Positions 1 to 4,708 of a DNA stretch of 6,082 nt are shown one piece after another. Below the pieces are notes generated by a model. That model was not told the DNA's origin, searched no databases, and was given only the letters and a program-made list of their open reading frames with translations. Each line of letters opens with the position of its first letter. Within the stretch, counting starts at the first letter, position 1. Both the position numbers and the translations under genes were made by a program. This DNA comes from TMED27 sp045106175. Lineage in GTDB: Bacteria; Pseudomonadota; Alphaproteobacteria; Micavibrionales; Micavibrionaceae. The DNA is taken from NCBI GenBank assembly GCA_045106175.1, contig JBGCEF010000073.1, positions 1 to 6,082 on the forward strand, in the 5' to 3' direction.

Positions 1-17
1 CATAAAGGATTTTTGTA

Positions 18-1526
18 ATGAGCAAATATAAAAAAGCCCTAAAAGCCCTTAACGTCAAAACAGACAAAAAAGGCGACTTGGAAATATTCACTCCGATCGA
101 CGGATCATCTTTAGGCAATATTACCAAGCATCAAACAACAGATGTTCAATCAGTCGCATCCAACGCACAAAACGCATTTGATCAGTGGCGTCGCGTACCT
201 GCACCGGCCAGAGGAGAATTTGTTCGTTTGCTGGGTGAGGAATTGCGCTTAGCAAAAGATGAGCTCGGAAAGCTTGTTACGGTTGAATGCGGAAAAATCT
301 TGTCCGAAGGTCTTGGTGAAGTGCAGGAAATGATCGATATCTGTGATTATGCCGTCGGCCTTTCAAGACAGCTTTACGGTCTGACCATGCCATCCGAACG
401 CCCGCAACATCATATGCGCGAAGTTTGGCAACCATTAGGCCCCGTCGGGATTATTTCCGCCTTTAACTTTCCCGTCGCAGTTTGGTCATGGAATGCTGCG
501 ATTGCATTAGTGTGCGGGAATTCAATCGTTTGGAAACCATCTGAAAAAACACCACTTACGGCATTGGCTTGCCAAAATATATTTGAAAAAGCAGCTGAGA
601 AATTTCGCGCTGCTGGCCATAATATTCCCGAACACCTCTCGCAAGTGTTGATCGGTGAACGCGACATCGGCGAGGCAATGGTTGAAAATAACGCCTTCAA
701 ACTCATTAGCGCAACAGGATCAGTCCCTATGGGGCGAGCTGTCGGAGAATTAGTTGCAAAACATATGCGGCGTAGCCTCTTGGAACTGGGCGGCAATAAC
801 GCGATGATCATAGCTCCAAGCGCAGATTTAGATATGGCATTAATGGCTATATTATTTGGCGCAGTCGGAACAGCCGGGCAACGCTGTACGTCCACCCGCC
901 GCTTATTTGTGCATGAAGATATTTATGACGACCTGATTCCCAAACTCGCCAATTCATATGAACAAGTTACGATCGGTGACCCACTTGAGGCTCAAACATT
1001 GGTGGGCCCGCTTATTGACGAAGCGTCTGCCCAACAAATGCGCGATGCAATCGCAAAAGCAGATGAACAGGGTGGAAAATTGCTCGCCGGTGGCGGAGAA
1101 GCTAGCGAGGGTGTTAAAGGCGGTGCATACATGAAACCCGCCCTTATAGAAATGAAAGAACAATCAGATATCGTACAAAACGAAACATTCGCACCAATTC
1201 TATATGTCATGAAATACAGCGACTTAGATCATGCAATCGGACAACAAAACGCCGTCCCCCAAGGGTTATCATCAGCCATCTTCACCATGAATATGCGCGA
1301 AGCAGAATATTTCTTATCCGCCGTCGGCAGCGATTGCGGAATAGCCAACGTTAATATCGGCACAAGCGGCGCAGAAATTGGTGGCGCGTTCGGTGGTGAA
1401 AAAGAAACTGGCGGCGGACGCGAAAGCGGATCAGACGCATGGAAAACATATATGCGTAGACAGACTCAGACAATTAACTATTCTGATGAACTTCCGCTTG
1501 CCCAAGGTGTAAAATTCGATCTTTAA
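18..1526 (+). CDS. ALDH7-family aldehyde dehydrogenase (piperidine-6-carboxylate / alpha-aminoadipate semialdehyde dehydrogenase type)
   Basis: A 502-residue protein with the complete ALDH architecture. It belongs to the family of human ALDH7A1 and bacterial AmaB/Pcd, which oxidises alpha-aminoadipate semialdehyde (in equilibrium with piperidine-6-carboxylate) to alpha-aminoadipate with NAD(P)+ in lysine and pipecolate catabolism, in the cytoplasm. Visible motifs are the oxyanion Asn150 in SAFNFP, general base Glu256 in LLELGGNNA, and nucleophile Cys290 in AGQRCTSTRR. The C-terminal block GGAFGGEKETGGGRESGSDA, followed by WKTYMRR and a TINYS...LPLAQG segment, is diagnostic of ALDH7. Length is normal for the family. 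The start is supported by AAGGA at 5-9, eight bases before the ATG. The gene ends in two in-frame stops (TAATAA, 1524-1529). It converges on the next gene with 23 bases between them, and I see no convincing terminator there. No other lysine-pathway gene is in the window, so the substrate is inferred from family only. Confidence 0.95.
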   Translation: MSKYKKALKALNVKTDKKGDLEIFTPIDGSSLGNITKHQTTDVQSVASNAQNAFDQWRRVPAPARGEFVRLLGEELRLAKDELGKLVTVECGKILSEGLGEVQEMIDICDYAVGLSRQLYGLTMPSERPQHHMREVWQPLGPVGIISAFNFPVAVWSWNAAIALVCGNSIVWKPSEKTPLTALACQNIFEKAAEKFRAAGHNIPEHLSQVLIGERDIGEAMVENNAFKLISATGSVPMGRAVGELVAKHMRRSLLELGGNNAMIIAPSADLDMALMAILFGAVGTAGQRCTSTRRLFVHEDIYDDLIPKLANSYEQVTIGDPLEAQTLVGPLIDEASAQQMRDAIAKADEQGGKLLAGGGEASEGVKGGAYMKPALIEMKEQSDIVQNETFAPILYVMKYSDLDHAIGQQNAVPQGLSSAIFTMNMREAEYFLSAVGSDCGIANVNIGTSGAEIGGAFGGEKETGGGRESGSDAWKTYMRRQTQTINYSDELPLAQGVKFDL

Positions 1527-1549
1527 TAAAAGCCTTAGTTCTAAAGCCT

Positions 1550-2086
1550 TTAAGCGCCAGATAGCTTTTTGATTCTTTTCGCAACACGCTCCGAAAGGTC
1601 TGTGAAATGAATCGTTTGCTGGCCTTTCCCATCAAGACGAAAATTCTTTTCCTGAATATCGCTAGCCGTCAAAAGCTTGCCGTTATGAATAAAAGCAAGA
1701 CTGTAATCTATTTCAGCAAAGCTAAGATTAATCATTTTTCCTACTGGCTTCGTGTATTCTAATTCAACAGTAAAGCTATCATCTTCTAAATGAACGAAAT
1801 TTGTAAGATTAAGGAGTACTTCGATTTTCGATTTATCTTCACGTTTATGCTTTAAACAAAAATTCGATTTAGAAAGATTCTTTTTATCTCTTTTAAAATC
1901 GTCTAACTCTGCGTCAGAAAGGGGAAGTTTAACAAAATCTTTGCCATTGATACGAACCTGAATTTGATAATCTTTATGAACTTCGAATTCTATAGCAGGG
2001 ACTGGCTTCAATCCTTTGGGGATTCTAATGCGTCCAAAAATAAACATAAGAAGCGCAATAATAGCGATAATCGGGAGTGCATCCAT
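1550..2086 (-). CDS. Hypothetical membrane-anchored protein
   Basis: I do not recognise this 178-residue protein. Residues 4-18 (LPIIAIIALLMFIFG) form one short hydrophobic segment, followed directly by basic residues (R19, R21, K24, K27). The positive-inside rule suggests a single N-terminal anchor with the remainder in the cytoplasm, although an uncleaved signal anchor cannot be excluded. The rest is soluble-looking. It alternates hydrophobic and charged residues as in beta strands (about 32-52 and 88-145), has a lysine-rich patch around 64-88, and ends in a basic helix. The start is well supported by AAGGA at 2094-2098, seven bases before the ATG, and by a promoter just upstream (2109-2136). 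The central part of the gene is AT-rich: G+C is 34 of 120 bases at 1801-1920, against about half in parts of the adjacent ALDH gene. That could mean weak constraint or transfer. It stands alone, convergent with the ALDH and divergent from the DUF465 gene. Confidence 0.72.
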   Translation of the reverse strand: MDALPIIAIIALLMFIFGRIRIPKGLKPVPAIEFEVHKDYQIQVRINGKDFVKLPLSDAELDDFKRDKKNLSKSNFCLKHKREDKSKIEVLLNLTNFVHLEDDSFTVELEYTKPVGKMINLSFAEIDYSLAFIHNGKLLTASDIQEKNFRLDGKGQQTIHFTDLSERVAKRIKKLSGA

Positions 2087-2108
2087 AAAGAAATCCTTTC
2101 ACAATAAA

Positions 2109-2136
2109 ATTATAAAACAAACTTCTTTTATCTCAA
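2109..2136 (-). promoter_or_regulatory. Sigma70-type promoter for the hypothetical membrane protein
   Basis: Reading the minus strand, TTGAGA (2136-2131) matches the -35 consensus at five of six positions. It is followed after 16 bases by a perfect TATAAT (2114-2109). The expected transcription start lies near 2100-2102, giving a 5' leader of about 15 bases that just contains the ribosome binding site at 2094-2098. Position, spacing and strand all agree with the gene starting at 2086. The call is by consensus match only. Confidence 0.6.
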
Positions 2137-2149
2137 ATCAGTTTCATTC

Positions 2150-2164
2150 TTAACCTAAGTTTAA
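2150..2164. promoter_or_regulatory. Candidate CtrA-binding site (TTAA-N7-TTAA)
   Basis: TTAA at 2150-2153 and TTAA at 2161-2164 are separated by exactly seven bases, which is the full CtrA recognition consensus of alphaproteobacteria. Its centre is about 55 bases upstream of the predicted start of the minus-strand gene ending at 2086, and about 235 bases upstream of the DUF465 start codon. In DNA this AT-rich one such match over the whole spacer has roughly a one-in-ten chance of arising randomly (my estimate). The call is therefore suggestive rather than firm. Confidence 0.3.
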
Positions 2165-2390
2165 TAGCAATACTGTCATAATAATTATAGAACGAATCAT
2201 CATTTTCAAAAGATGATAAAAGTCTCGATACAAGCGAATAACAAATCTAATTTTAAAGAAACGTTATAATATATTCAAAAAATTGAAATATTATTATTCT
2301 TGCATATTGGTTTTTGAAACAAATTTGCAAAATTCTAAGAAATTGATCTAGGCTTGTCCCATCAGCAAATAGTTAGAAAAGGAATGCAAT

Positions 2391-2576
2391 ATGTCCCAAG
2401 CGTATCTAAAGCCGTCGCAAGATTCTCGTATTCAAGCGTTAAGAGCAAAGCATGCAAGCTTGTCAAATAGCGTACAAGAAGCACAAAAAAGCCCCAGTAT
2501 TCCTGATGAAATAATTACACTCCTGAAAAAAAGAAAACTTATGGTCAAACAGGAGATTGAAAGAATTTGTGCCTAA
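2391..2576 (+). CDS. DUF465 / YdcH-like small helical-hairpin protein
   Basis: A 61-residue protein of the DUF465 (YdcH/SlyX-like) type. A first helix at about residues 11-34 is followed by a turn at SPSIPD, then a second charged helix at about 39-58 containing LLKKRKLMVKQEIERI. This closely resembles the family's conserved C-terminal LKKxKLxLKDEI block. Family length is about 55-80 residues, so it is complete. DUF465 proteins are cytoplasmic and abundant in proteobacteria, and no biochemical function is established that I know of. The start is fixed by AAGGA at 2379-2383, seven bases before the ATG. The gene is followed directly by a series of hairpins and a strong terminator (2595-2754), so its mRNA would carry a long structured 3' end unless that RNA has its own promoter. 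Confidence 0.8.
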   Translation: MSQAYLKPSQDSRIQALRAKHASLSNSVQEAQKSPSIPDEIITLLKKRKLMVKQEIERICA

Positions 2577-2594
2577 CAAAAACGGCATAAATAA

Positions 2595-2754
2595 TGGGCA
2601 ATAAAAGCCCAGAATGGTCACTCAGGCCTAAAAATCTGAGACCTGCCTTAAGGTGAAAGCCCTTAAGACTTAGAGACCCCGATTTACTAGTTGGGGATCA
2701 CGAAAAGTGAAAGAGCGACCGGAAACTTGCTGTAAAGCATTTCTGGTCGTTTTT
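2595..2754 (+). ncRNA. Candidate structured RNA or structured 3' UTR (multi-hairpin, terminator-ended)
   Basis: Between the DUF465 stop and the convergent SDR gene lie about 160 bases with no credible coding capacity but dense self-complementarity. Reading the plus strand: TGGGC/GCCCA (2595-2611); CTCAG/CTGAG flanked by GGT/ACC (2616-2643); CTTAAGG/CCTTAAG, which can also close a GAAA tetraloop with one bulged base (2647-2667); CCCCGA/TTGGGG with an 8-base loop (2677-2696); TCAC/GTGA around GAAAA (2698-2710); and a terminator hairpin with a GTAA loop (2716-2754). Two GNRA-type loops and a repeated GTGAAAG (2653-2659 and 2707-2713) add to the impression of a selected RNA. I do not recognise it as 6S, SRP, tmRNA, RNase P RNA or a known riboswitch. 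I could not find a clear promoter between DUF465 and the first hairpin. It may therefore be a processed 3' UTR-derived RNA rather than an independent gene. Confidence 0.42.
2716..2754 (+). terminator. Intrinsic terminator after DUF465 / candidate RNA
   Basis: On the plus strand a ten-pair stem (2716-2725 with 2740-2749, one G-U pair) is followed by a two-base bulge and a four-pair stem TGCT/AGCA closing a GTAA loop, then TTTTT at 2750-2754. The G-U pair at 2721/2744 becomes an A-C mismatch on the minus strand, and no comparable T run follows there. The element is therefore oriented for plus-strand transcripts. It lies 20 bases before the end of the convergent SDR gene, which it may serve only weakly. 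Confidence 0.88.
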
Positions 2755-2774
2755 CGTATTGAAACTGAATTTAT

Positions 2775-3518
2775 CTAAGCTGGAATCTCTTCGCCATCCC
2801 ACGCGAATATTTTTCCACTTTGCGCGGCATCTGCATCGTTAATTACCTTTAACAGGCACGCGCTTGAATACTCTGGAGTAAATAATTTTCCATCGGGAAC
2901 TTTGCTTTGAAAAGGTTCGGAAAGATCTGTCGCAACAGTTCCAGGATGAAGCCCGATAATGCTCGCATCTTTATATTTACGTGCAATTTCTATCGCTGTG
3001 TTTTTCAATAACATATTAAGAGCCGTCTTTGCCGCGCGATACGCATACCACCCACCAAGCCTATTATCTGAAATGCTTCCAACCCTTGCCGACAGAGCCG
3101 CAAAAACACTGCGCCGGTCACGCGGTAAACGCTTGCAGAAATACTTTGCAATTAAAGCAGGCGCAAAAGCATTAACCGCAAAAACATCATGGAATTGCTG
3201 CAAATTAAGATCACGCATCGATTTCTCTGGCGTAATATCATTGGCATGCAATAAACCAGTCGCAACAATCACAATATCGATATGACCATCAACTGTATTA
3301 GCTGCTTTTTCAATGCTTCCTTCATCCGTAAGGTCAATATGCCCGCTAATCACTTTATCACTATCAAAAACGGCATCGCTTCGTGAAAACGCATAAATGC
3401 GCGCAACGTTATTTTGTGCAATCAGATGATGCACAAAGCCAGAACCAATCCCGCCCGATGCCCCAATGACAACGACGCTGAGATTGCTTGAAAAATTAGA
3501 AAGAAATTGATCTGTCAT
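2775..3518 (-). CDS. C-factor/sniffer-type short-chain dehydrogenase (SDR)
   Basis: A 247-residue NAD(P)-dependent SDR with a Rossmann fold. The dinucleotide-binding glycine motif is VIGASGGIG (17-25). Arg46 after the second strand suggests NADP(H) preference. ATG at 86-88 stands where NNAG is usual, and Asn116 occupies the conserved Asn position. The catalytic pair is Tyr160-x-x-x-Lys164 (YRAAK), with Ser148 the likely partner. The block GSISDNRLGGWYAYRAAK and the C-terminal HPGTVATDLSEPFQ...GKLFTPEYS...AWDGEEIP match the C-factor (CsgA)-like and carbonyl-reductase 'sniffer' group; the substrate is unknown. Length is normal. The start is supported by GAGGA at 3522-3526, three bases before the ATG, which is somewhat close. 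A terminator (3563-3589) isolates it from trcR upstream, so it needs its own promoter in the remaining 44 bases. TTGCCT with a poor TTTTTA follows at usual spacing, so expression may be low or partly by readthrough. Confidence 0.92.
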   Translation of the reverse strand: MTDQFLSNFSSNLSVVVIGASGGIGSGFVHHLIAQNNVARIYAFSRSDAVFDSDKVISGHIDLTDEGSIEKAANTVDGHIDIVIVATGLLHANDITPEKSMRDLNLQQFHDVFAVNAFAPALIAKYFCKRLPRDRRSVFAALSARVGSISDNRLGGWYAYRAAKTALNMLLKNTAIEIARKYKDASIIGLHPGTVATDLSEPFQSKVPDGKLFTPEYSSACLLKVINDADAAQSGKIFAWDGEEIPA

Positions 3519-3562
3519 AAATCCTCACATGTATAAAAATAACTTAGATCGGCGTAAGGCAA

Positions 3563-3589
3563 TAAAAAGGGCGCCCCTAAGGACGCCCT
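3563..3589 (-). terminator. Intrinsic terminator of trcR
   Basis: Reading the minus strand, AGGGCGTCC (3589-3581) pairs with GGGCGCCCT (3576-3568) around a TTAG loop, giving nine continuous pairs including one G-U, followed by TTTTTA (3568-3563). On the plus strand the same wobble becomes a C-A mismatch and no T tract follows, so orientation is clear. It begins 25 bases after the trcR stop codon and separates trcR from the SDR gene on the same strand. Confidence 0.88.
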
Positions 3590-3613
3590 CAAATTCTTTA
3601 TGGTTTTGAATCA

Positions 3614-4348
3614 TTAAAACGCATTATTCTCATCATCATTTTTATCAGACGATGTGCTTGGGCTAGGAGTGCCCAAGAAGTTCGAGAAATCAAATCCGCC
3701 GCTTCCGCTTTCTGAAGCATTATCATCTGCCTTGGTGCTTTCCGATAGGCCGGCTTGCTGCTCTGATAGGCGTTGCGCACGAATAGCTTCAGGATCTTTT
3801 CCTTGTGCTTTCAATCCCTTATCGACCGCTTTCTCAAATTCTGTGTAAGAACAAAGATCCAAATCAGCTGGATGGCGTGGACGTAAATTTGGAGTATTTG
3901 GGTGTGTACGATCACGAATATTATTAATTGTTGGTTTTGTTGTACCGACAAGTTTACAAATCTGTGCATCCGAAATTTCAGGATTATTCTTAAGAATATA
4001 TGCAATCGCATCCGGCTTATCACCACGCTTAGAAACTGGCGTATAACGTGGGCCTTTGGCACGGGATTTAACAGGCGGTAAGCTTGAAACATTAAGGACA
4101 AGACTTGCTTCTGAATCTGCCTCACAACGCGCTAACTCTTCTTTGGTTAATTCATTATGATCAAGTGGGTTACGACCAACCAAGCCTTTACCAATATCAC
4201 CATCGGCTAACGCTTCGATTTCAATGCCGGACATACCAGTAAAATCAGCAATTTGACCAAATGTAAGACCGGTATTGTCAATCAACCAGACCGCACTCGC
4301 CATCGGCATCAATAATTTTGTTTCTTCTTTCGCAGCTCTCTTCGCCAT
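3614..4348 (-). CDS. trcR: DUF1013 cell-cycle transcriptional regulator, TrcR-like
   Basis: A 244-residue DUF1013-family protein. The N-terminal block MPMASAVWLIDNTGLTFGQI, continuing into ADFTGMSGIEIEALADG (about 14-50), is characteristic and looks like a first helix-turn-helix. GRNPLDHNELT follows at 58-68. A second helix-turn-helix-like region spans about 110-147 (KPDAIAYILKNNPEISDAQI, then CKLVGTTKPTINNIRDR). The last 50 or so residues are Ser/Asp/Asn/Gly-rich and probably disordered. The family is conserved in alphaproteobacteria; from memory, TrcR associates with RNA polymerase and promotes ctrA transcription, acting at the nucleoid. The frame can be extended four codons to a TTG at 4360, but that would bury the ribosome binding site (GGAG, 4355-4358), so the ATG at 4348 is the start. 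It is followed by its own terminator and is transcribed divergently from the DUF1192-guaC group. One GANTC site (4373-4377), the CcrM methylation target, lies in its leader. Confidence 0.9.
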   Translation of the reverse strand: MAKRAAKEETKLLMPMASAVWLIDNTGLTFGQIADFTGMSGIEIEALADGDIGKGLVGRNPLDHNELTKEELARCEADSEASLVLNVSSLPPVKSRAKGPRYTPVSKRGDKPDAIAYILKNNPEISDAQICKLVGTTKPTINNIRDRTHPNTPNLRPRHPADLDLCSYTEFEKAVDKGLKAQGKDPEAIRAQRLSEQQAGLSESTKADDNASESGSGGFDFSNFLGTPSPSTSSDKNDDENNAF

Positions 4349-4354
4349 AACTAT

Positions 4355-4358
4355 CTCC
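4355..4358 (-). promoter_or_regulatory. Ribosome binding site fixing the trcR start
   Basis: GGAG on the minus strand stands six bases before the ATG at 4348. The upstream alternative TTG codon at 4358-4360 overlaps this motif and has no ribosome binding site of its own, which decides in favour of the ATG. Confidence 0.8.
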
Positions 4359-4409
4359 AAAAATGTGAACCTGACTCTCTTCTTATTCCCAATACAAAGA
4401 TTGAGACTG

Positions 4410-4439
4410 TTTAAATGAACGACTATCAGGGAATATCAA
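4410..4439 (-). promoter_or_regulatory. Weak candidate promoter for trcR
   Basis: On the minus strand TTGATA (4439-4434, five of six matches) is followed after 18 bases by TTTAAA (4415-4410, four of six matches). This would give a start near 4403 and a leader of about 55 bases. It is the best pair I found upstream of trcR, but the -10 is poor. A promoter under another sigma factor or activator is equally possible. Confidence 0.28.
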
Positions 4440-4483
4440 TAGATATACGCAAACAATTTGGAAAATACCACAAAAAAATCAAA

Positions 4484-4512
4484 TTGATTTCAACGCGCCA
4501 AAAGCATATCTT
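4484..4512 (+). promoter_or_regulatory. Candidate promoter for the DUF1192-guaC group
   Basis: TTGATT (4484-4489) and TATCTT (4507-4512) each match the sigma70 hexamers at four of six positions and are exactly 17 bases apart. The predicted start, about seven bases beyond the -10, falls at 4519-4520. That is on the first base of the preferred DUF1192 start codon, which would make a leaderless mRNA. The match is moderate. Confidence 0.35.
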
Positions 4513-4519
4513 AACGCTC

Positions 4520-4699
4520 ATGTTTGATGATTTGCCTGTAAAAAAAATAACCGAAGATTTTCCACGCGATTTGGAAAATATGTCGATTGATGATTTGCAG
4601 GGTTATATCGTGGATTTAAAAGAAGAAATAACACGCGCTGAATCGGACATCCAATCTAAAAAAGCGTCTCAAGAAGCTGCGGCTTCCGTGTTTAAATAG
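4520..4699 (+). CDS. DUF1192 family small coiled-coil protein
   Basis: A 59-residue protein beginning MFDDLPVKK. A conserved segment LENMSIDDLQGYIVDLKEEI is followed by TRAESDIQSKKASQEAAASVFK. This is the usual layout of DUF1192: an acidic MF-DD-LP start, then 'LS(V/I)-(E/D)-(E/D)-L', then a charged coiled coil ending in KRASR-AA-FF-like residues. The role is unknown; it is probably cytoplasmic and oligomerises through its coiled coil. The frame is open back to an ATG at 4415 (94 residues). That extra 35-residue segment is Lys/Ile-rich, has no counterpart in the family as I know it, and covers a candidate promoter, so I prefer the start at 4520. No Shine-Dalgarno precedes 4520, which fits a leaderless start. 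The guaC ATG follows nine bases after the stop. From memory DUF1192 is often found beside DUF1013 genes, as here. Confidence 0.75.
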   Translation: MFDDLPVKKITEDFPRDLENMSIDDLQGYIVDLKEEITRAESDIQSKKASQEAAASVFK

Positions 4700-4708
4700 G
4701 AGTGTGAC

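Larger units (their letters stand above)
2087..2390. other. AT-rich divergent intergenic spacer
   Basis: This 304-base gap separates two divergently transcribed genes, and I find no convincing gene in it. On the minus strand it holds the promoter of the hypothetical membrane protein (2109-2136). It also holds a CtrA-consensus sequence (2150-2164) and a perfect TATAAT on the plus strand at 2265-2270 that lacks a recognisable -35 hexamer at 16-18 bases. Next to that is an AT-rich imperfect inverted repeat, TTCAA/TTGAA around 2274-2288. The DUF465 gene probably starts transcription in the right-hand half, but I could not place its promoter. The run of A and T makes chance matches to -10 elements common here. 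Confidence 0.6.

Noticed and set aside
410..895. 161-codon minus-strand open frame inside the ALDH gene
   Set aside because: It lies antisense to an unmistakable ALDH7 coding region, and its translation shows no domain.
1530..1550. Short direct repeat AAGCCTT and weak inverted repeat between the convergent ALDH and hypothetical genes, as a bidirectional terminator
   Set aside because: The stem would be about five pairs with an imperfect, very small loop and no clear T tract in either direction.
2265..2270. Perfect TATAAT as a promoter for the DUF465 gene
   Set aside because: No -35 hexamer is recognisable at 16-18 bases and there is no extended -10. In DNA this AT-rich such a match is likely by chance, so it is recorded only within the spacer description.
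2636..2643. CTGAGA resembling the thiamine (TPP) riboswitch signature
   Set aside because: The remaining conserved parts of the TPP aptamer are absent, and the bases are explained by a local CTCAG/CTGAG hairpin.
2594..2656. 20-codon open frame (ATG 2594 to TGA 2654-2656) inside the hairpin region, possible leader peptide
   Set aside because: No Shine-Dalgarno precedes it, it runs across two hairpins, and there is no downstream plus-strand gene that a leader peptide could control before the terminator.
2635..2661. Hammerhead-ribozyme-like arrangement: CTGAGA, a short CCT/AGG stem, then GAAA
   Set aside because: The catalytic core needs CUGANGA. Here the sixth and seventh bases are A and C instead of G and A, and no matching stem I or cleavage-site triplet is in place.
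3811..4125. 104-codon minus-strand open frame overlapping trcR in another frame
   Set aside because: The trcR frame carries the DUF1013 motifs, and this frame is its shadow with biased composition.
4415..4519. N-terminal extension of the DUF1192 protein from ATG 4415
   Set aside because: The extension has no family counterpart as far as I know, and only a distant GAG serves as a Shine-Dalgarno. It also overlaps a candidate promoter, and the start at 4520 gives a normal-length family member.
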